64,000 nt of DNA from Littorina saxatilis (GCF_037325665.1 NC_090248.1:15409472-15473471); one strand, 5' to 3'; positions 35,791 to 49,501 are shown, counted from the stretch's first letter. Made by a program: numbers and translations. The notes: generated from the letters alone by a model not told the origin.

Positions 35791-37429
35791 TTGTCTCAGC
35801 GATCAAAGGTAAACACGCCCGCTCTCTGTGCTGAACTTATCGTCTGCTTTCGAGTCTGTGCTATTTTTTCACTCTCGCCTTGTCAACGCACTCGCGAATA
35901 AGTGGGATATTGTTTAAGTGTTCATGCATTGCATTCACGAGTAAAAGAACAACAGCTCATCGCAGTTTTAACTGTTCTTGATTATTTCAGAGACTGGTGT
36001 CAGAGTGGCCACTGTACCTGTTGTATTGTGTGGGAGGGGCAGATTTGAGAGAGAGAGGAAGCTAGCCTGAGGTACATTGTAGAATGAAAACTTGCAGGGG
36101 AGCAAGAATGCATCACCAGCCACGAAGGTGTACATACAACTTTTTTTTGAGGTGCCTATATTTGTTTGATTTTTAAATGTATGTATTTGTTGTTGTTTTT
36201 AAAGGCTATCAAGAAAACTGTTGTCATTTAAATGTGACACTCAGTCAAATATAGTTTCACACACACACAAGATTAACTCACTTGCATGCCCACAGAAGAA
36301 GTTTGCTCTTCACATTGTTCTGTTGTTGTTGTTTTTATAATGTAATCATTGTAACATCAACACTCAGTAATAACCAATATTACAACACAATCACTTTTTC
36401 ATCAGAACTCACTCACATACTACATGTATTAAACCCTGGTTTATGGACACTTGCATTTGTACTTTGCATGGGAAAGCAGCCTGAATTTCAGGTGAACTTT
36501 AATAAAAGAAGATTTATATGTATGTTGCTCTAGATGCATGTTTTAATAAATAATAATGACATTCAGGAAAGTAAAAGGACTGTTGAAGTTTGCTGTTGTA
36601 AAATGTCTGATGATTAGGGTTTTGTTGCACATTTAGTGAATTGACTGTACCAATTGCTGTTATTATTTACACCCAATCAGTGCATCCACATGATATTATG
36701 TAGCTTAAATTAAAGAAAATGTTTTGATGTGTTCAGAACATACTGACAAGTTGCACACTCACTGACTTTCCGAAAGAACAGAAAAGTTCTTCCTGGCTGT
36801 CTGGTCGCTGCCATCAGAGACCTCTTTCTGTCACAGAGCTACACAGGCTTCAAATGTATGTAAGATAAATAAAAGGTACATTACAACTCTCAACTGCGGG
36901 GTGTGTGTGTGTGTGTGGGGGGGGGGGGGGGAATGTGCATAACCATTGCATACTTAAGGTCGGCTTAAACTGCAAACAGAAATGTGGAGCTTGCGTAACA
37001 ATTCTTGCTTTGTCAGATTTGGAGATAGGCAGCCTCAGTCTATATAGTTGGTCGCCAGTTGGGGGCGTCCTGCTTGGTGACAACTTGAGCTTTGTCAACT
37101 GGTCTAGCTGTAGCAGTCAAAGTCTGGGCACTGTTGCATTGTAGTCTTGCTGTGTATGCAGAGCTTTGTTGTAGCTGCCATAGGCCAGTGTTGCCATGGG
37201 CCAGTGTTAGGATCACCACCCCCTCAAACAGCTCGTTCAGTTAACCTGATGCCTGTTTTAGACAGAAAAAAAAGTTACCACAATCAGCAGAACTTTCACT
37301 GGAGAATGGGCATAATTCTTTCATACTTTTCTTTCTCATAGCTTTTTTTGGTTTTTATAATCTCTTCATTACACTAAATAACATCCATCTTAAGACCTAT
37401 TTTGAGCCTTAATTTAAGTTGACTAGTAA

Positions 37430-37822
37430 TGATATTAATCATAATGTATTTATTTTTATAATGTACAAACTAGAGTATGTATGTGGATATGTGTGTGATG
37501 GTGCTGGTATGGATATGTGTGGTTTGGGTTATGTGTGTACTGATGTGTACATTTTATGTGTTTTGTATGTTTTGCGAGTGCGATTTTATGTGATGTTATT
37601 CTGTACACCAGCCAAAACAAAATGTCTGGCATATTAGATAATAAACGCACCTTTAAATTTATTAGCGACTACACCCCGTCACCCTCCAGTCCCCCTCCCC
37701 CCCATTACACCCTACACTTTTAACATTGTATAAAAAATCATGTCCCAATATAGGTCCCTAGTTACCTGGGAGGACGTTAAGCTCCATAATCAACATCAAC
37801 AACGTATTGAATTGAATTGAAA
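37430..37822 (+). mobile_element. LINE 3' end with (TTGAA)n tail
   Basis: CTAGTTACCTGGGAGGACGT and CTCCATAATCAACATCAACA are followed by ATTGAATTGAATTGAA. This is the form of a LINE 3' end with a pentamer tail. It lies inside the TTAA element; the body boundary is approximate. Confidence 0.45.
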
Positions 37823-38113
37823 AGCTGGGGTTAGGAGGTCTCACGGTCTAACTTCTTGAATTAAAGTGTTTTTTTCTCAGGTGCATGTAGTTTTTTATTT
37901 GCTTGAAATCATGGTGTATTCTGGTTGTAAGAGAAGAGTCAATTTCCTTGTAAGCCTGCAAAATTAAGATTTGTCATTTTTGAAGTACACAAGTTTTTGT
38001 AAGAGTCCAAAATAGTCCAGGATAAGGAGGAAAAACATAGGGTGGGTCAGGAAATCTGAAACATTGCATAGTTTTGTTTTGCCTATGTAGACACAAAAAG
38101 TACTTAGAGCACT

Positions 38114-38114
<1 letters not shown>

Positions 38115-38163
<49 letters not shown>
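38115..38163 (+). repeat. Poly-C tract, 49 bases
   Basis: An uninterrupted C homopolymer. The complementary G run could form quadruplexes. The glycine-rich minus-strand frames across it are artefacts. Confidence 0.95.
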
Positions 38164-38165
<2 letters not shown>

Positions 38166-39842
38166 GAGAGCATAGCTTAGTTTTAATTATTTTAATGCCA
38201 CTGTTAGCAAGAGGAGCTACTACAGACAGCAATCAAACAGTGGATTTTTTCTGTAGACATTGTTATTTCTGTTTAGGTGTTTCAGTAGTTTTCTATGCGG
38301 AAAAATCATGCTGCATGATCACTAGAAACAATCCAGCTCTGTAGCATGCAAGTTTTTTAAAGGTTTTTTCCCATGTTACTCTGAGAGAAAAAAAACCCCA
38401 CAGAGATAAAGTTGAACTGGCAGTTTGACTGAAGCAGTGGTAATAACACAGAGTTGTGCTCTTCCTACAATCAATGTTTTGATGTGGATGATGATGTCCG
38501 AACATGTACTTGGTTGTATTATTTTGCTAGACTATTTGTTTCTGTTAGATATATCTGCTCACATGATTGTTGTTCATAATTTGACATTACATTTACTGCT
38601 GATCAAAATGTATTGTTGGAATAGGTCTGCTTAATATTCTGACTGCAGTTTTGTAATAAAATCAAATAACACAGATGTTTTAAGTATCAAAGTGCTTTTC
38701 ACACACACCCCACACACACCCACACTTCACACACACACCCACTTCACACACACACCCACACGCACGTACACACTCACACACTATGAGTATGACTGCAAAC
38801 ATGAATTTGTACTTGTATTAATTATAATTACTGTATTACAGAACCTGATCTGAAAAAAAGGACAACAGCAAATTATTCATGCAAGCTTGCTGTATTAACG
38901 ATTTCTTTATCCATTTAATACAACACTGAATTAAAAGATAACAACTATAACAACGTGTGTGTGTTTGTGTGAATGTCTATGTGTATATGGACGGACACTG
39001 ATTAAACCTGAGACTCATCGATTACCCAGGTGAGTGTAAAAGAGGGAGAGAGAGAGGGAACTTTAGGGTGGGTGCATGGGGACGGACATGTAGTAACAGA
39101 TATATGTTTTAATCTGTAATCTTAACACATGTGCTTAAGATTAGGAACAGATGCCATTCCACTACAAATACTGTCAGTCTGACAAAAACGCCCAGTGACA
39201 CTGAACCCCTATCCCTTACGGAACACATTCAGTATACATGTACTCACTTCCTTTCGTCTGCGTTTAGTGAAAGCAGATCGTTCTGATGACATTGGTATCC
39301 GGTTTCTGACCTCCTGTGAGTGCCGGTCAACAATTGTCGGAACTGGAACTGCGTCAGGCAACAGCTGTTTTGTGTGTGCCAGGTTTTCTTGCCGGCTTAA
39401 CTGCGTTCACATTGGAAGAAAGTGTCGCGAAACACAGCACATCGTGTTGGCCGTTTCCAGTCTTGCTGCAGAAGTTGTAAGCCCATCGGAAAAAGGTGAC
39501 AACTGATGCCTGAACCTTTTTTCTATACTTCATAGCTATCAGCAGCCGTGCGCATTCCTTCGGCGTGTTGTTGATGCTCGATGTAGGCAAACGCCCACTT
39601 GGCACTTGAGCCTAAGCTGTACACGAAATGACGTCACATCCGGTTCTCGTCTACTGGCGGCCATTTCGAAGTCTCGTTTAGCAGACGAATTTGGCGGAAC
39701 GTTTTTAATTAAATCACAATGATAAAGCTACGAATCGGTGAATTTCTTTACATTTTTGGAATCTTTAGGTGCATTTCTCTAACCTTCAGTCATCGGTTAG
39801 TGGTTCTAATAACCTTTAAAACAGCGTGGTCTGGTCCTTTAA

Positions 39843-40373
39843 GCTTATGTGACACGCTTTATGAGTGGGAGACACTAGATCTGTCTGTACTTACATTGTT
39901 ACTGGGGACACGACTGCCAGATCGACACTGCGCTTTCGACAGCTGATCTTCCCTGCGCAGACACTGGAAACACGCTGTGCAGATCAAACTGTTGGAAATC
40001 TCCTTTGGCTTTGGTATCTTCTTTATCTATTTTTCTTGAGCTAAGAAATCGAACAATGTGAAATCGTCTTCCCCGAATCGGCGAATGCAGAGGTGAGAAC
40101 TAGAAAGTGAGTCTATACCACAATCCTTCACGCGACCTGACCTGATCTTGACCCCTGACCTGGTCTACATACCACACACGACATAAATCAGTCACCTTGT
40201 TTTTACCCGCCCAAAACCCGGGCCCACCACCCGTTTTCTTTGGATACACACTTTAACTACATACGTGCCGACGAAATGTTGATCATTGCTTCAATACTTT
40301 GAAGCTGTTGCTTGGATAATAACCAGGTAAAATTAGTATTTCGGTGTTTAGTCAAATGTTAAAGTTTCCTTAT

Positions 40374-40406
<33 letters not shown>

Positions 40407-40793
40407 ACGCACAGACAGACAAAAGTTAGCATCGCATAGGCTACACTTACGTGAGCCAAAAACGTAAGGTACCAATAAAAAAATCAACGAAAAATCATTA
40501 TTTGCGCAACTTGGCAATTTTTTCATACCAGAGGAAGTCCAATGATTGATCTATTCGGGAGATGTAATTTTGTTTGGCTATCTTGCATATTTCTTGTGTA
40601 ATGCCATTTCTACTGATGCAAGTGTGTGTCGACCGAGCGGTCGAAAAATTAAGGTTTTTACGTCAATTTTGAGGGTACCATGACAAAAAAGCGTTGTTTT
40701 CAGCAAATACCAGGCGGATTGGTTTTATATTTTCATGGTCTTAAGCCCGCAAACTAGACGTAATTTTACACAGTTATGTGTGCACTGTGCAGT

Positions 40794-40833
<40 letters not shown>

Positions 40834-41685
40834 TTCAGTTGATATCAACCAGGCGAACCATTGACACCCGACAGAGATTTGCCATATGTTGCCAATCCAA
40901 CGCCAAGGTTGTCAATAGAAGTCAAGGTGAGATCTCAATGGAGAGGCCTGTAAATGTCGGTATTGACGTAACACACACACACACACACACCACACACACA
41001 CACACACACCACACACACACACACACCACACACACACATACACACACACAAACACACACACACACACACACATGCTGGGCACGTAAACGACGTTGTGCAA
41101 CGCCGATACCACGGAGCTGCGTCCTCCCACACCCAACCACCCCCCGGTGTGCATCCCGGCTGGACGCCACAAAAGAACAGCGTGCACTGTACGTGTAAGC
41201 TACATAGGAACATTCCTTTTAAGACTTTCCTCCCTGTCCCAGTCTCCGAGAAAAAAAACCCGCCGATTTTGTTTTGGAAGGTCAAAATGTACCTCAATTT
41301 TAACACTCCCTCCTTTGTAAAAACTTCATTTTGTCAAATTTTGAGAGATTATTTAAACAAAGGCCTAGGAGCTGGGGGGGGGGGGGGGGGGGCGTGGGCT
41401 TTCAATTTGCAAAAAGGAACTGGTTTTTTTTCCATATGCTATATCTTAACTCTCACACCCTGGGGGGTATGATGCTTGTTATTCCCGCGTGGCCTACATC
41501 GAGGAGTGACCGATAGAGTCGTCACAATGTGGCAGCAAGGACAAAGAAGCCACTCACAAAGAGACAGATGACTGGGTGTAACGCAGAGTAGTGCGTAGTA
41601 TGACGACAGCTGACGACTTATTGACAATGAGATATGAAGGCTAGGTTCACAAACAATACTGACAATGAGGTATAAAGACATAGGA
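39843..41685. other. Intergenic stretch with microsatellites
   Basis: (CA)n at 40375-40400, (TG)n at 40798-40831, a broken (CA)n at 40971-41071 and poly-G at 41374-41392. Inverted GGTACCA words at 40469 and 40674 bracket about 200 bp. No gene was recognised. Confidence 0.4.
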
Positions 41686-41689
41686 ACTC

Positions 41690-44600
41690 AATGAATTATG
41701 AAAGCTACGTTCACAAATAATATAGACAATGAAGAATGCATGACGCCTAGGTCTTCAAGGAAGTATGAAGACTAAGCCCTCAATAAAGTAAAAAGGCTAA
41801 GCCCTCAATGAACTATGAAGGCTAGGTCCTCAATGAAGTAAGAAGGCTAAGCCCTCAATGAAGTATGAAGGCTAGGTCCTCAATGAAGTATGAAGGCTAG
41901 GCCCTCAATGAAGTATGAAGGCTAGGCCCTCAATGAAGTATGAAGGCTAAGCCCTCAATGAAGTATGAAGGCTAGGCCCTCAATAAAATACGAAGGCTAG
42001 GCCTGCAATGAAGTATGAAGACTAGGTCCTCAATGAAGTATAAAGGCTAGAAACTCATTGAAGTAAGAAGGCTAGGTCCTCAATGAAGTATGAAGGCTAG
42101 GTCCTCAATGAAGTATGAAGGCTAGGTCCTCAATGAAGTATGAAGGCTAGGTCCTCAATGAAGTAAGAAGGCTAGGTCCTCAATAAAGTAAGAAGGCTAG
42201 GCCTGCAATGAAGTATGAAGGCTAGGCCTGCAATGAAGTATGAAGGCTAGGCCCTCAATGAAGTACGAAGACTCGGCCCTCAATAAAGTATGAAGGCTAG
42301 GTCTTCAATGAAGTAAAAAGGCTAGGCCCTCAATGAAGTATGAAGGCTAGGCCTGCAATAAAGTATGAAAGCTTGGCCCTCAATGAAATACGAAGGCTAG
42401 GTCCTCGATGAAGTATGAAGACTAGGCCCTCAATGAAGTAAGAAGGCTAGGTCCTCACTGAAGTATGAAGGCTGGGTCTTCAGTGAAGTAAGAAGGCTAG
42501 GTCCTCAATGAAGTATGAAGGCTAAGCCCTCAATGAAGTAAGAAGGCTAGGTCCTCAATGAAATAAGAAGGCTAGGTCCTCAATGAAGTAAGAAGGCTAG
42601 GCCCTCAATGAAGTATGAAGGCTATGTCTTCAATGAAGTATGAAGGCTAAGCCATCAATGAAGTATGAAGGCTAGGTCCTCAATGAAGTAAGAAGGCTAG
42701 GTCATCAATGAAGTATGAAGACTAAGCCTTCAATGAAGTATGAAGGCTAGGTCCTCAATGAAGTAAGAAGGCTAGGTCCTCAATGAATTATGAAGACTAG
42801 GCCCTCAATAAAGTATGAAGGTTATGCCCGCAATGAAATATGAAGGCTAGGCCGTCAATGAAGTATGAATTAAGGCTATGTCTTCAATGAAGTATGAAGG
42901 CTAAGCCATCAATAAAGTATGAAGGCTAGGTCCTCAATGAAGTAAGAAGGCTAGGTCCTCAATGAAGTATGAAGACTAAACCTTCAATGAAGTATGAAGG
43001 CTAGGTCCTCAATGAAGTAAGAAGGCTAGGTCCTCAATGAATTATGAAGACTAGGCCCTCAATAAAGTATGAAGGCTATGCCCTCAATGAAATATGAAGG
43101 CTAGGCCGTCAATGAAGTATGAAGGCTAGGCCCTCAATGAATTAGGAAGGCTAGGTCCTTAATGAAGTATGAAGGCTAGGTCCTCAATAGAGAATGAAGA
43201 CTAGGCCCTCAATGAAGTATTAAGGTTAAATCCTCAATGAAGTATGAAGGCTAGACCCTCAACAAAGTACGAAGGCTAGTTCCTCAATGAAGTATGAAGG
43301 CTAAACCCTCAATGAAGTATGAAGGCTAGGCCCTCAATGAAGTATGAAGACTAGTACCTCAATGAAGAATGAAGGCTAGGTCCTTGATGAAGTAAGAAGG
43401 CTAGGTCCTCAATGAAGTAAGAAGGCTAGGTCCTCAATGAAGTATGAAGGCTAGGTCCTCAATGAAGTATTCTTCTTCTTCTTCGTCGTTCGCTCAATGA
43501 AGTATGAAGGCTAGGTCCTTGATGAAGTAAGAAGGCTAGGTCCTCAATGAAGTAAAAAGGCTAGGCCCTCAATGAAGTATGAAGGCTAGGCCTTCAATGA
43601 AGCAAGAAGGCTAGGTCCTCAAAGAAGTATGAAGGCTAGGTCCTCAATGAAGTAAAAAGGCTAGGCCCTCAATGAAGTATGAAGGCTAGGCCTTCAATGA
43701 AGTAAGAAGCCTAGGTCCTCAAAGAAGTATGAAGGCTAGGTCCTCAATGAATTATGAAGACTAGGCCCTCAATGAAGTATGAAGGCTAGGCCCTCAATGA
43801 AGTATGAAGGCTAGGCCCTCAATGAAGTATGAAGGCTAGGCCCTCAATGAATTAGGAAGGCTAGGTCCTCAATGAAGTATGAAGGCTAGGTCCTCAATAG
43901 AGTATGAAGACTAGGCCCTCAATGAAGAATTAAGGCTAAACCCTCAATGAAGTATGAAGGCTAGGCCCTCAAAGAAGTACGAAGGCTAGGCCTACAATGA
44001 AGTATGAAGACTAGGACCTCAATGAAGTATGAAGGCTAGGTCCTTAATGAAGTAAGAAGGCTAGGTCCTCAATGAAGTAAAAAGGCTAGGCCCTAAAATC
44101 AAGTAAGAAGGCTATGTCCTCAATGAAGTATGAAGGCTAGGTCCTCAATGAAGTATGAAGGCTAGGCCTTCAATGAAGTAAGAAGGCTAGGTCCTCAATG
44201 AAGTATGAAGGCTAGGCCCTCAATGAAATATGAAGGCTAGGTCCTTAATGAAGTAAGAAGGCTAGGTCCTCAATGAAGTATAAAGGCCAGGTCCTCAATG
44301 GAGTATGAAGGCTAAGCCCTCAATGAAGTAAGAAGGCTAGGTCCTCAATGAAGTAAGAATGCTAGGTCCTCAATGAAGTAAGAAGGCTAGGCCCTCAATG
44401 AAGTATGAAGGCTAGGTCTTGAATGAAGTATGAAGGCTAAGCCATCAATGAAGTATGAAGGCTAAGTCCTCAATGAAGTAAGTAGGCTAGGTCCTCAATG
44501 AAGTAAGAAGGCTAGGCCCTCAATAAAGTAAGAAGGCTAGACCTGCAATGAAGTATGAAGGCTAGGCCATGAATGAAGTACGAAGGCTAGGCCTTCAATG

Positions 44601-45985
44601 ATGTATGAAGGCTATAGGTCCTCAATGAAGTATGAAGGCTAAGCCCTCAATGAAGTATGAAGGCTATGTCCTCAATGAAGTAAGAAGGCTAGGTCCTCAA
44701 TGAATTATGAAGACTAGACCCTCAATGAAGTATGAAGGCTATGCCCTCAATGAAGTATGAAGGCTAGGCCGTAAATGAAGTATGAAGGCTAGGCCGTAAA
44801 TGAAGTATGAAGGCTAGGTCCTCAATGAAGTATGAACACTAGGCCCTAAATGAAGTATTAAGCCTAACCCTCAATGAAGTACGAAGGCTAGGCCTACAAT
44901 GAAGTATGAAGGCTAGTTCCTCAAAGAAGTATGAAGGCTAAACCCTCAATGAAGTATGAAGGCTAGGCCCTCAATGAAGTATGAAGGCTAGGCCCTCAAT
45001 GAAGTATGAAGGCTAGGCCCTCAATGAAGTATGAAGGCTAGGTCCTCAATGAAGTATGAAGGCTAGGCCCTCAATGAAGTAAGAAGGCTAGGCCCTCAAT
45101 GAAGTATGAAGGCAAGGTCCTCAATGAAGTGAGAAGGCTAGACCCTCAATGAAGTAAGAAGGCTAGGGCCTCAATGAAGTATGAAGGCTAGGCCTTCAAT
45201 AAAGTATGAAGGCTAGGTCCTCAATGAAGTAAGAATTCTAGGTCCTCAATGAAGTAAGAAGGCTAGGCCCTCAATGAAGTATGAAGGCTAGGTCTTCAGT
45301 GAAGTAAGAAGGCTAGGTCCTCAATGAAGTATGAAGGCTAGGTCCTAAATGGAGTATGAAGGCTAAGCCTTCAATGAAGTAAGAAGGCTAGGTCCTCAAC
45401 GAAGTGAGAAGGCTAGGTCCTCAATGAAGTAAGAAGGTTAGGCTTGCAATGAAGTATGAAGGCTACGCCTGCAATGAAGTACGAAGGCTAGGCCCTCAAT
45501 GAAGTACGAAGACTAGGCCCTCGATGAAGTATGAAGGATAGGCCCTCAATGAAGTACGAAGGCTAGGCCCTTAATGATTTATGAAGGCTAGGTCCTCAAT
45601 GAAGTATGAAGACAAGGCCCTCAATGAAGTATGAAGGCTAGACCCTCAATGATGTATGAAGGCTAGGTCCTCAATGAAGTATGAAGGCGAGGCCCTCAAT
45701 GAAGTATGAAGGCTAGGCCCTCAATAAAGTATGAAGGCTAGGCCTGCAATGAAGTATGAAGGCTAGGCCCTCAATGATGTATGAAGGCTAGGCCTTCAAT
45801 GAAGTATGAAGGCTAGGCCCTCAATGATGTATGAAGGCTAGGTCCTCAATGAAGTATGAAGGCTAGGCCCTCAATTAAGTATGAAGGCTAGGCCCTCAAT
45901 GCAGTTAGGAGATTAGGCTCTCAATGAAGTATGAAGGGTAGGCCTTCAATGAAGTATGAAGGCTAGGTCCTTAATGAAGTGTGCA
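41690..45985 (+). repeat. 25-bp minisatellite array, about 170 units
   Basis: The unit is close to AATGAAGTATGAAGGCTAGG(C/T)CCTC, period 25. Common variant positions are T/A in AGTAT/AGTAA, C/T in GGCCC/GGTCC, and TGCAA or TACAA for TCAA. It is interrupted once at 43470-43494 by TTCTTCTTCTTCTTCGTCG. Stops occur in every frame, so it is non-coding. Confidence 0.98.
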
Positions 45986-46006
45986 GATCGGTCCAGTAGA
46001 TTCAAG

Positions 46007-46044
<38 letters not shown>

Positions 46045-46054
46045 ATACACACTG

Positions 46055-46118
<64 letters not shown>

Positions 46119-46230
46119 AAAGTGATACTCGATTCTGACAATATTGCAGTAGGATGGAGGGATGGAATGCGCACAGGACTGCCTTCAATTATAAACACGA
46201 CTGTTTTCTTGTAGAAAACTACAGTTTGTG

Positions 46231-46294
<64 letters not shown>
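45986..46294. repeat. Unique-plus-microsatellite spacer, copy 1
   Basis: CAGATCGGTCCAGTAGATTC is followed by (CA)n blocks, about 110 bp of unique text (ACTCGATTCTGACAATATTG) and (TG)n. The same spacer recurs at 48503-48838. Confidence 0.9.
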
Positions 46295-46297
<3 letters not shown>

Positions 46298-48502
46298 GGA
46301 AGGCTAGGCCCTCAATGAAGTATGAAGGCTAGGTCCTCAATAGAGTATGAAGACTAGGCCCTCAATGAAGAATTAAGGCTAAACCCTCAATGAAGTATGA
46401 AGGCTAGGCCCTCAAAGAAGTACGAAGGCTAGGCCTACAATGAAGTATGAAGGCTAGTTCCTCAATGAAGTATGAAGGCTAAACCCTCAATGAAGTATGA
46501 AGGCTAGGCCCTCAATGAAGTATGAAGACTAGGACCTCAATGAAGTATGAAGGCTAGGTCCTTAATGAAGTAAGAAGGCTAGGTCCTCAATGAAGTAAAA
46601 AGGCTAGGCCCTAAAATCAAGTAAGAAGGCTATGTCCTCAATGAAGTATGAAGGCTAGGTCCTCAATGAAGTATGAAGGCTAGGCCTTTAATGAAGTAAG
46701 AAGGCTAGGTCCTCAATGAAGTATGAAGGCTAGGCCCTCAATGAAGTATGAAGGCTTGGTCCTTAATGAAGTAAGAAGGCTAGGTCCTCAATGAAGTATA
46801 AAGGCCAGGTCCTCAATGGAGTATGAAGGCTAAGCCCTCAAAGAAGTAAGAAGGCTAGGTCCTCAATGAAGTAAGAATGCTAGGTCCTCAATGAAGAAAG
46901 AAGGCTAGGCCCTCAATGAAGTATGAAGGCTAGGTCTTCAATGAAGTATGAAGGCTAAGCCATCAATGAAGTATGAAGGCTAAGTCCTCAATGAAGTAAG
47001 TAGGCTAGGTCCTCAATGAAGTAAGAAGGCTAGGCCCTCAATAAAGTATGAAGGCTAGACCTGCAATGAAGTATGAAGGCTAGGCCCTGAATGAAGTACG
47101 AAGGCTAGGCCTTCAATGATGTATGAAGGCTATAGGTCCTCAATGAAGTATGAAGGCTAAGCCCTCAATGAAGTATGAAGGCTATGTCCTCAATGAAGTA
47201 AGAAGGCTAGGTCCTCAATGAATTATGAAGACTAGACCCTCAATGAAGTATGAAGGCTATGCCCTCAATGAAGTATGAAGGCTAGGCCGTAAATGAAGTA
47301 TGAAGGCTAGGTCCTCAATGAAGTATGAAGGCTAGGTCCTCAATGAAGTATGAACACTAGGCCCTAAATGAAGTATTAAGCCTAACCCTTAATGAAGTAC
47401 GAATGCTAGGCCTACAATGAAGTATGAAGGCTAGTTCCTCAATGAAGTATGAAGGCTAAACCCTCAATGAAGTATGAAGGCTAGGCCCTCAATGAAGTAT
47501 GAAGGCTAGGCCCTCAATGAAGTATGAAGGCTAGGCCCCCAATGAAGTATGAAGGCTAGGTCCTCAATGAAGTATGAAGGCTAGGCCCTCAATGAAGTAA
47601 GAAGGCTAGGCCCTCAATGAAGTATGAAGGCAAGGTCCTCAATGAAGTGAGAAGGCTAGACCCTCAATGAAGTAAGAAAGCTAGGGCCTCAATGAAGTAT
47701 GAAGGCTAGGCCTTCAATAAAGTATGAAGGCTAGGTCCTCAATGAAGTAAGAATTCTAGGTCCTCAATGAAGTAAGAAGGCTAGGCCCTCAATGAAGTAT
47801 GAAGGCTAGGTCTTCAGTGAAGTAAGAAGGCTAGGTCCTCAATGAAGTATGAAGGCTAGGTCCTCAATGGAGTATGAAGGCTAAGCCTTCAATGAAGTAA
47901 GAAGGCTAGGTCCTCAACGAAGTGAGAAGGCTAGGTCCTCAATGAAGTAAGAAGGTTAGGCTTGCAATGAAGTATGAAGGCTAGGCCTGCAATGAAGTAC
48001 GAAGGCTAGGCCCTCAATGAAGTACGAAGACTAAGCCCTCGATGCTGTATGAAGGATAGGCCCTCAATGAAGTATGAAGGCTAGGCCCTTAATGATTTAT
48101 GAAGGCTAGGTCCTCAATGAAGTATGAAGACAAGGCCCTCAATGAAGTATGAAGGCTAGACCCTCAATGATGTATGAAGGCTAGGTCCTCAATGAAGTAT
48201 GAAGGCGAGGCCCTCAATGAAGTATGAAGGCTAGGCCCTCAATAAAGTATGAAGGCTAGACCTGCAATGAAGTATGAAGGCTAGGCCCTCAATGATGTAT
48301 GAAGGCTAGGCCTTCAATGAAGTATGAAGGCTAGGCCCTCAATGATGTATGAAGGCTAGGTCCTCAATGAAGTATGAAGGCTAGGCCCTCAATTAAGTAT
48401 GAAGGCTAGGCCCTCAATGCAGTTAGGAGATTAGGCCCTCAATGAAGTATGAAGGGTAGGCCTTCAATGAAGTATGAAGGCTAGGTCCTTAATGAAGTGT
48501 GC
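46295..48502 (+). repeat. 25-bp minisatellite, second block (duplicate)
   Basis: Its unit-by-unit variant order repeats that of 43852-45985, including rare variants such as AATTAAGGCTAAACCC and GCTATAGGTCCTC. This shows a large duplication rather than independent expansion. Confidence 0.95.
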
Positions 48503-48524
48503 AGATCGGTCCAGTAGATTCAAG

Positions 48525-48562
<38 letters not shown>

Positions 48563-48585
48563 ATACACACTGATTCACACTCACA

Positions 48586-48648
<63 letters not shown>

Positions 48649-48763
48649 AAAGTGATACTCGATTCTGACAATATTGCAGTAGGATGGAGGGATGGAATGC
48701 GCACAGGACTGCCTTCAATTATAAACACGACTGTTTTCTTGTAGAAAACTACAGTTTGTGACT

Positions 48764-48838
<75 letters not shown>
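48503..48838. repeat. Unique-plus-microsatellite spacer, copy 2
   Basis: It matches 45986-46294 except for microsatellite lengths and a CTC interruption before (TG)n at 48765. Confidence 0.9.
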
Positions 48839-49501
48839 GGAGGTGTATAACCTTATGCCAGTCAGTGGGCACACAAAAAGGAAAATGCCTCATAATTAGG
48901 CCCTTCAAGCGGGTTATATTATCAGTTTGCGCTAAAACAAAGAATGTCAAAAGACAAAGAATGTCAAAGTCTAACAAAGGCTCTGTTGTCAGAACGGCAA
49001 GCAGAGCACGCCCTAAACGAGTCATGCGCTGCACGTGTCATTCGTGAAGATCTGTGCACACTGGGGGAAAGGGATCATAATTATGTCTTTGTGTTTACCG
49101 TCAGTTGCTTCACACAAATAGAGTTGCCGTTGGTCGGAAGAAGCCTTTGTTCTTCGTTCATCTTGTGTGTGTGTTTTTAGTGGTATTCCATTTGATTCAT
49201 TTATTATTCTGTTATCTTATTCGATCTTATTGTATGTAATTGTGTTTTACTTACCCTAATAGTGACAAAATTGCAGTAAGCGGGAGAGTCGGGTACAGTA
49301 AACGCAGAATTTGTTTTTGTTGCCATTTTAAATAGATTTAGACGATCTCCGAGAAAACAGGGTGGTGCAAAAAGTAATGCATATCATGCATCGCCCCAAA
49401 GAAAAATCTATAAAAAATAAAAAATAAAAGTAATGTACTTGCCTTTAGACTGTTGGTATTTAGTTGTGTGTCCTTTGCTCCTTATAACGACTATTGCTTA
49501 C
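48839..49501. other. Intergenic stretch, one unassigned open frame
   Basis: A plus-strand frame at 48944-49180 (LTKALLSERQAEHALNESCA) has a helical, protein-like composition, but no start context, partner exon or family was recognised. Confidence 0.35.

Larger units (their letters stand above)
35356..39838. mobile_element. TTAA-flanked TIR element, Kolobok-like
   Basis: The left terminus AGGTCCAGACCATGCTGTTT and the inverted right terminus AGGACCAGACCACGCTGTTT agree over 22 bp with two differences. TTAA lies outside both (35352-35355 and 39839-39842). TTAA target sites with AGG termini fit Kolobok better than piggyBac, whose ends are CCC. No transposase was recognised. The interior has a possible exon near the left end, a LINE tail, a 49-base poly-C and an unassigned minus-strand frame (39354-39605). 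Confidence 0.7.

Noticed and set aside
37964-38173. Glycine-rich protein frame
   Set aside because: It is created by the poly-C tract.
40469-40680. Small TIR element bounded by inverted GGTACCA words
   Set aside because: Only seven bases match and no target duplication or second copy was seen.
41690-48502. CRISPR-like appearance of a long array of short repeats
   Set aside because: The units are contiguous 25-mers without unique spacers, in a eukaryotic genome. It is a minisatellite.
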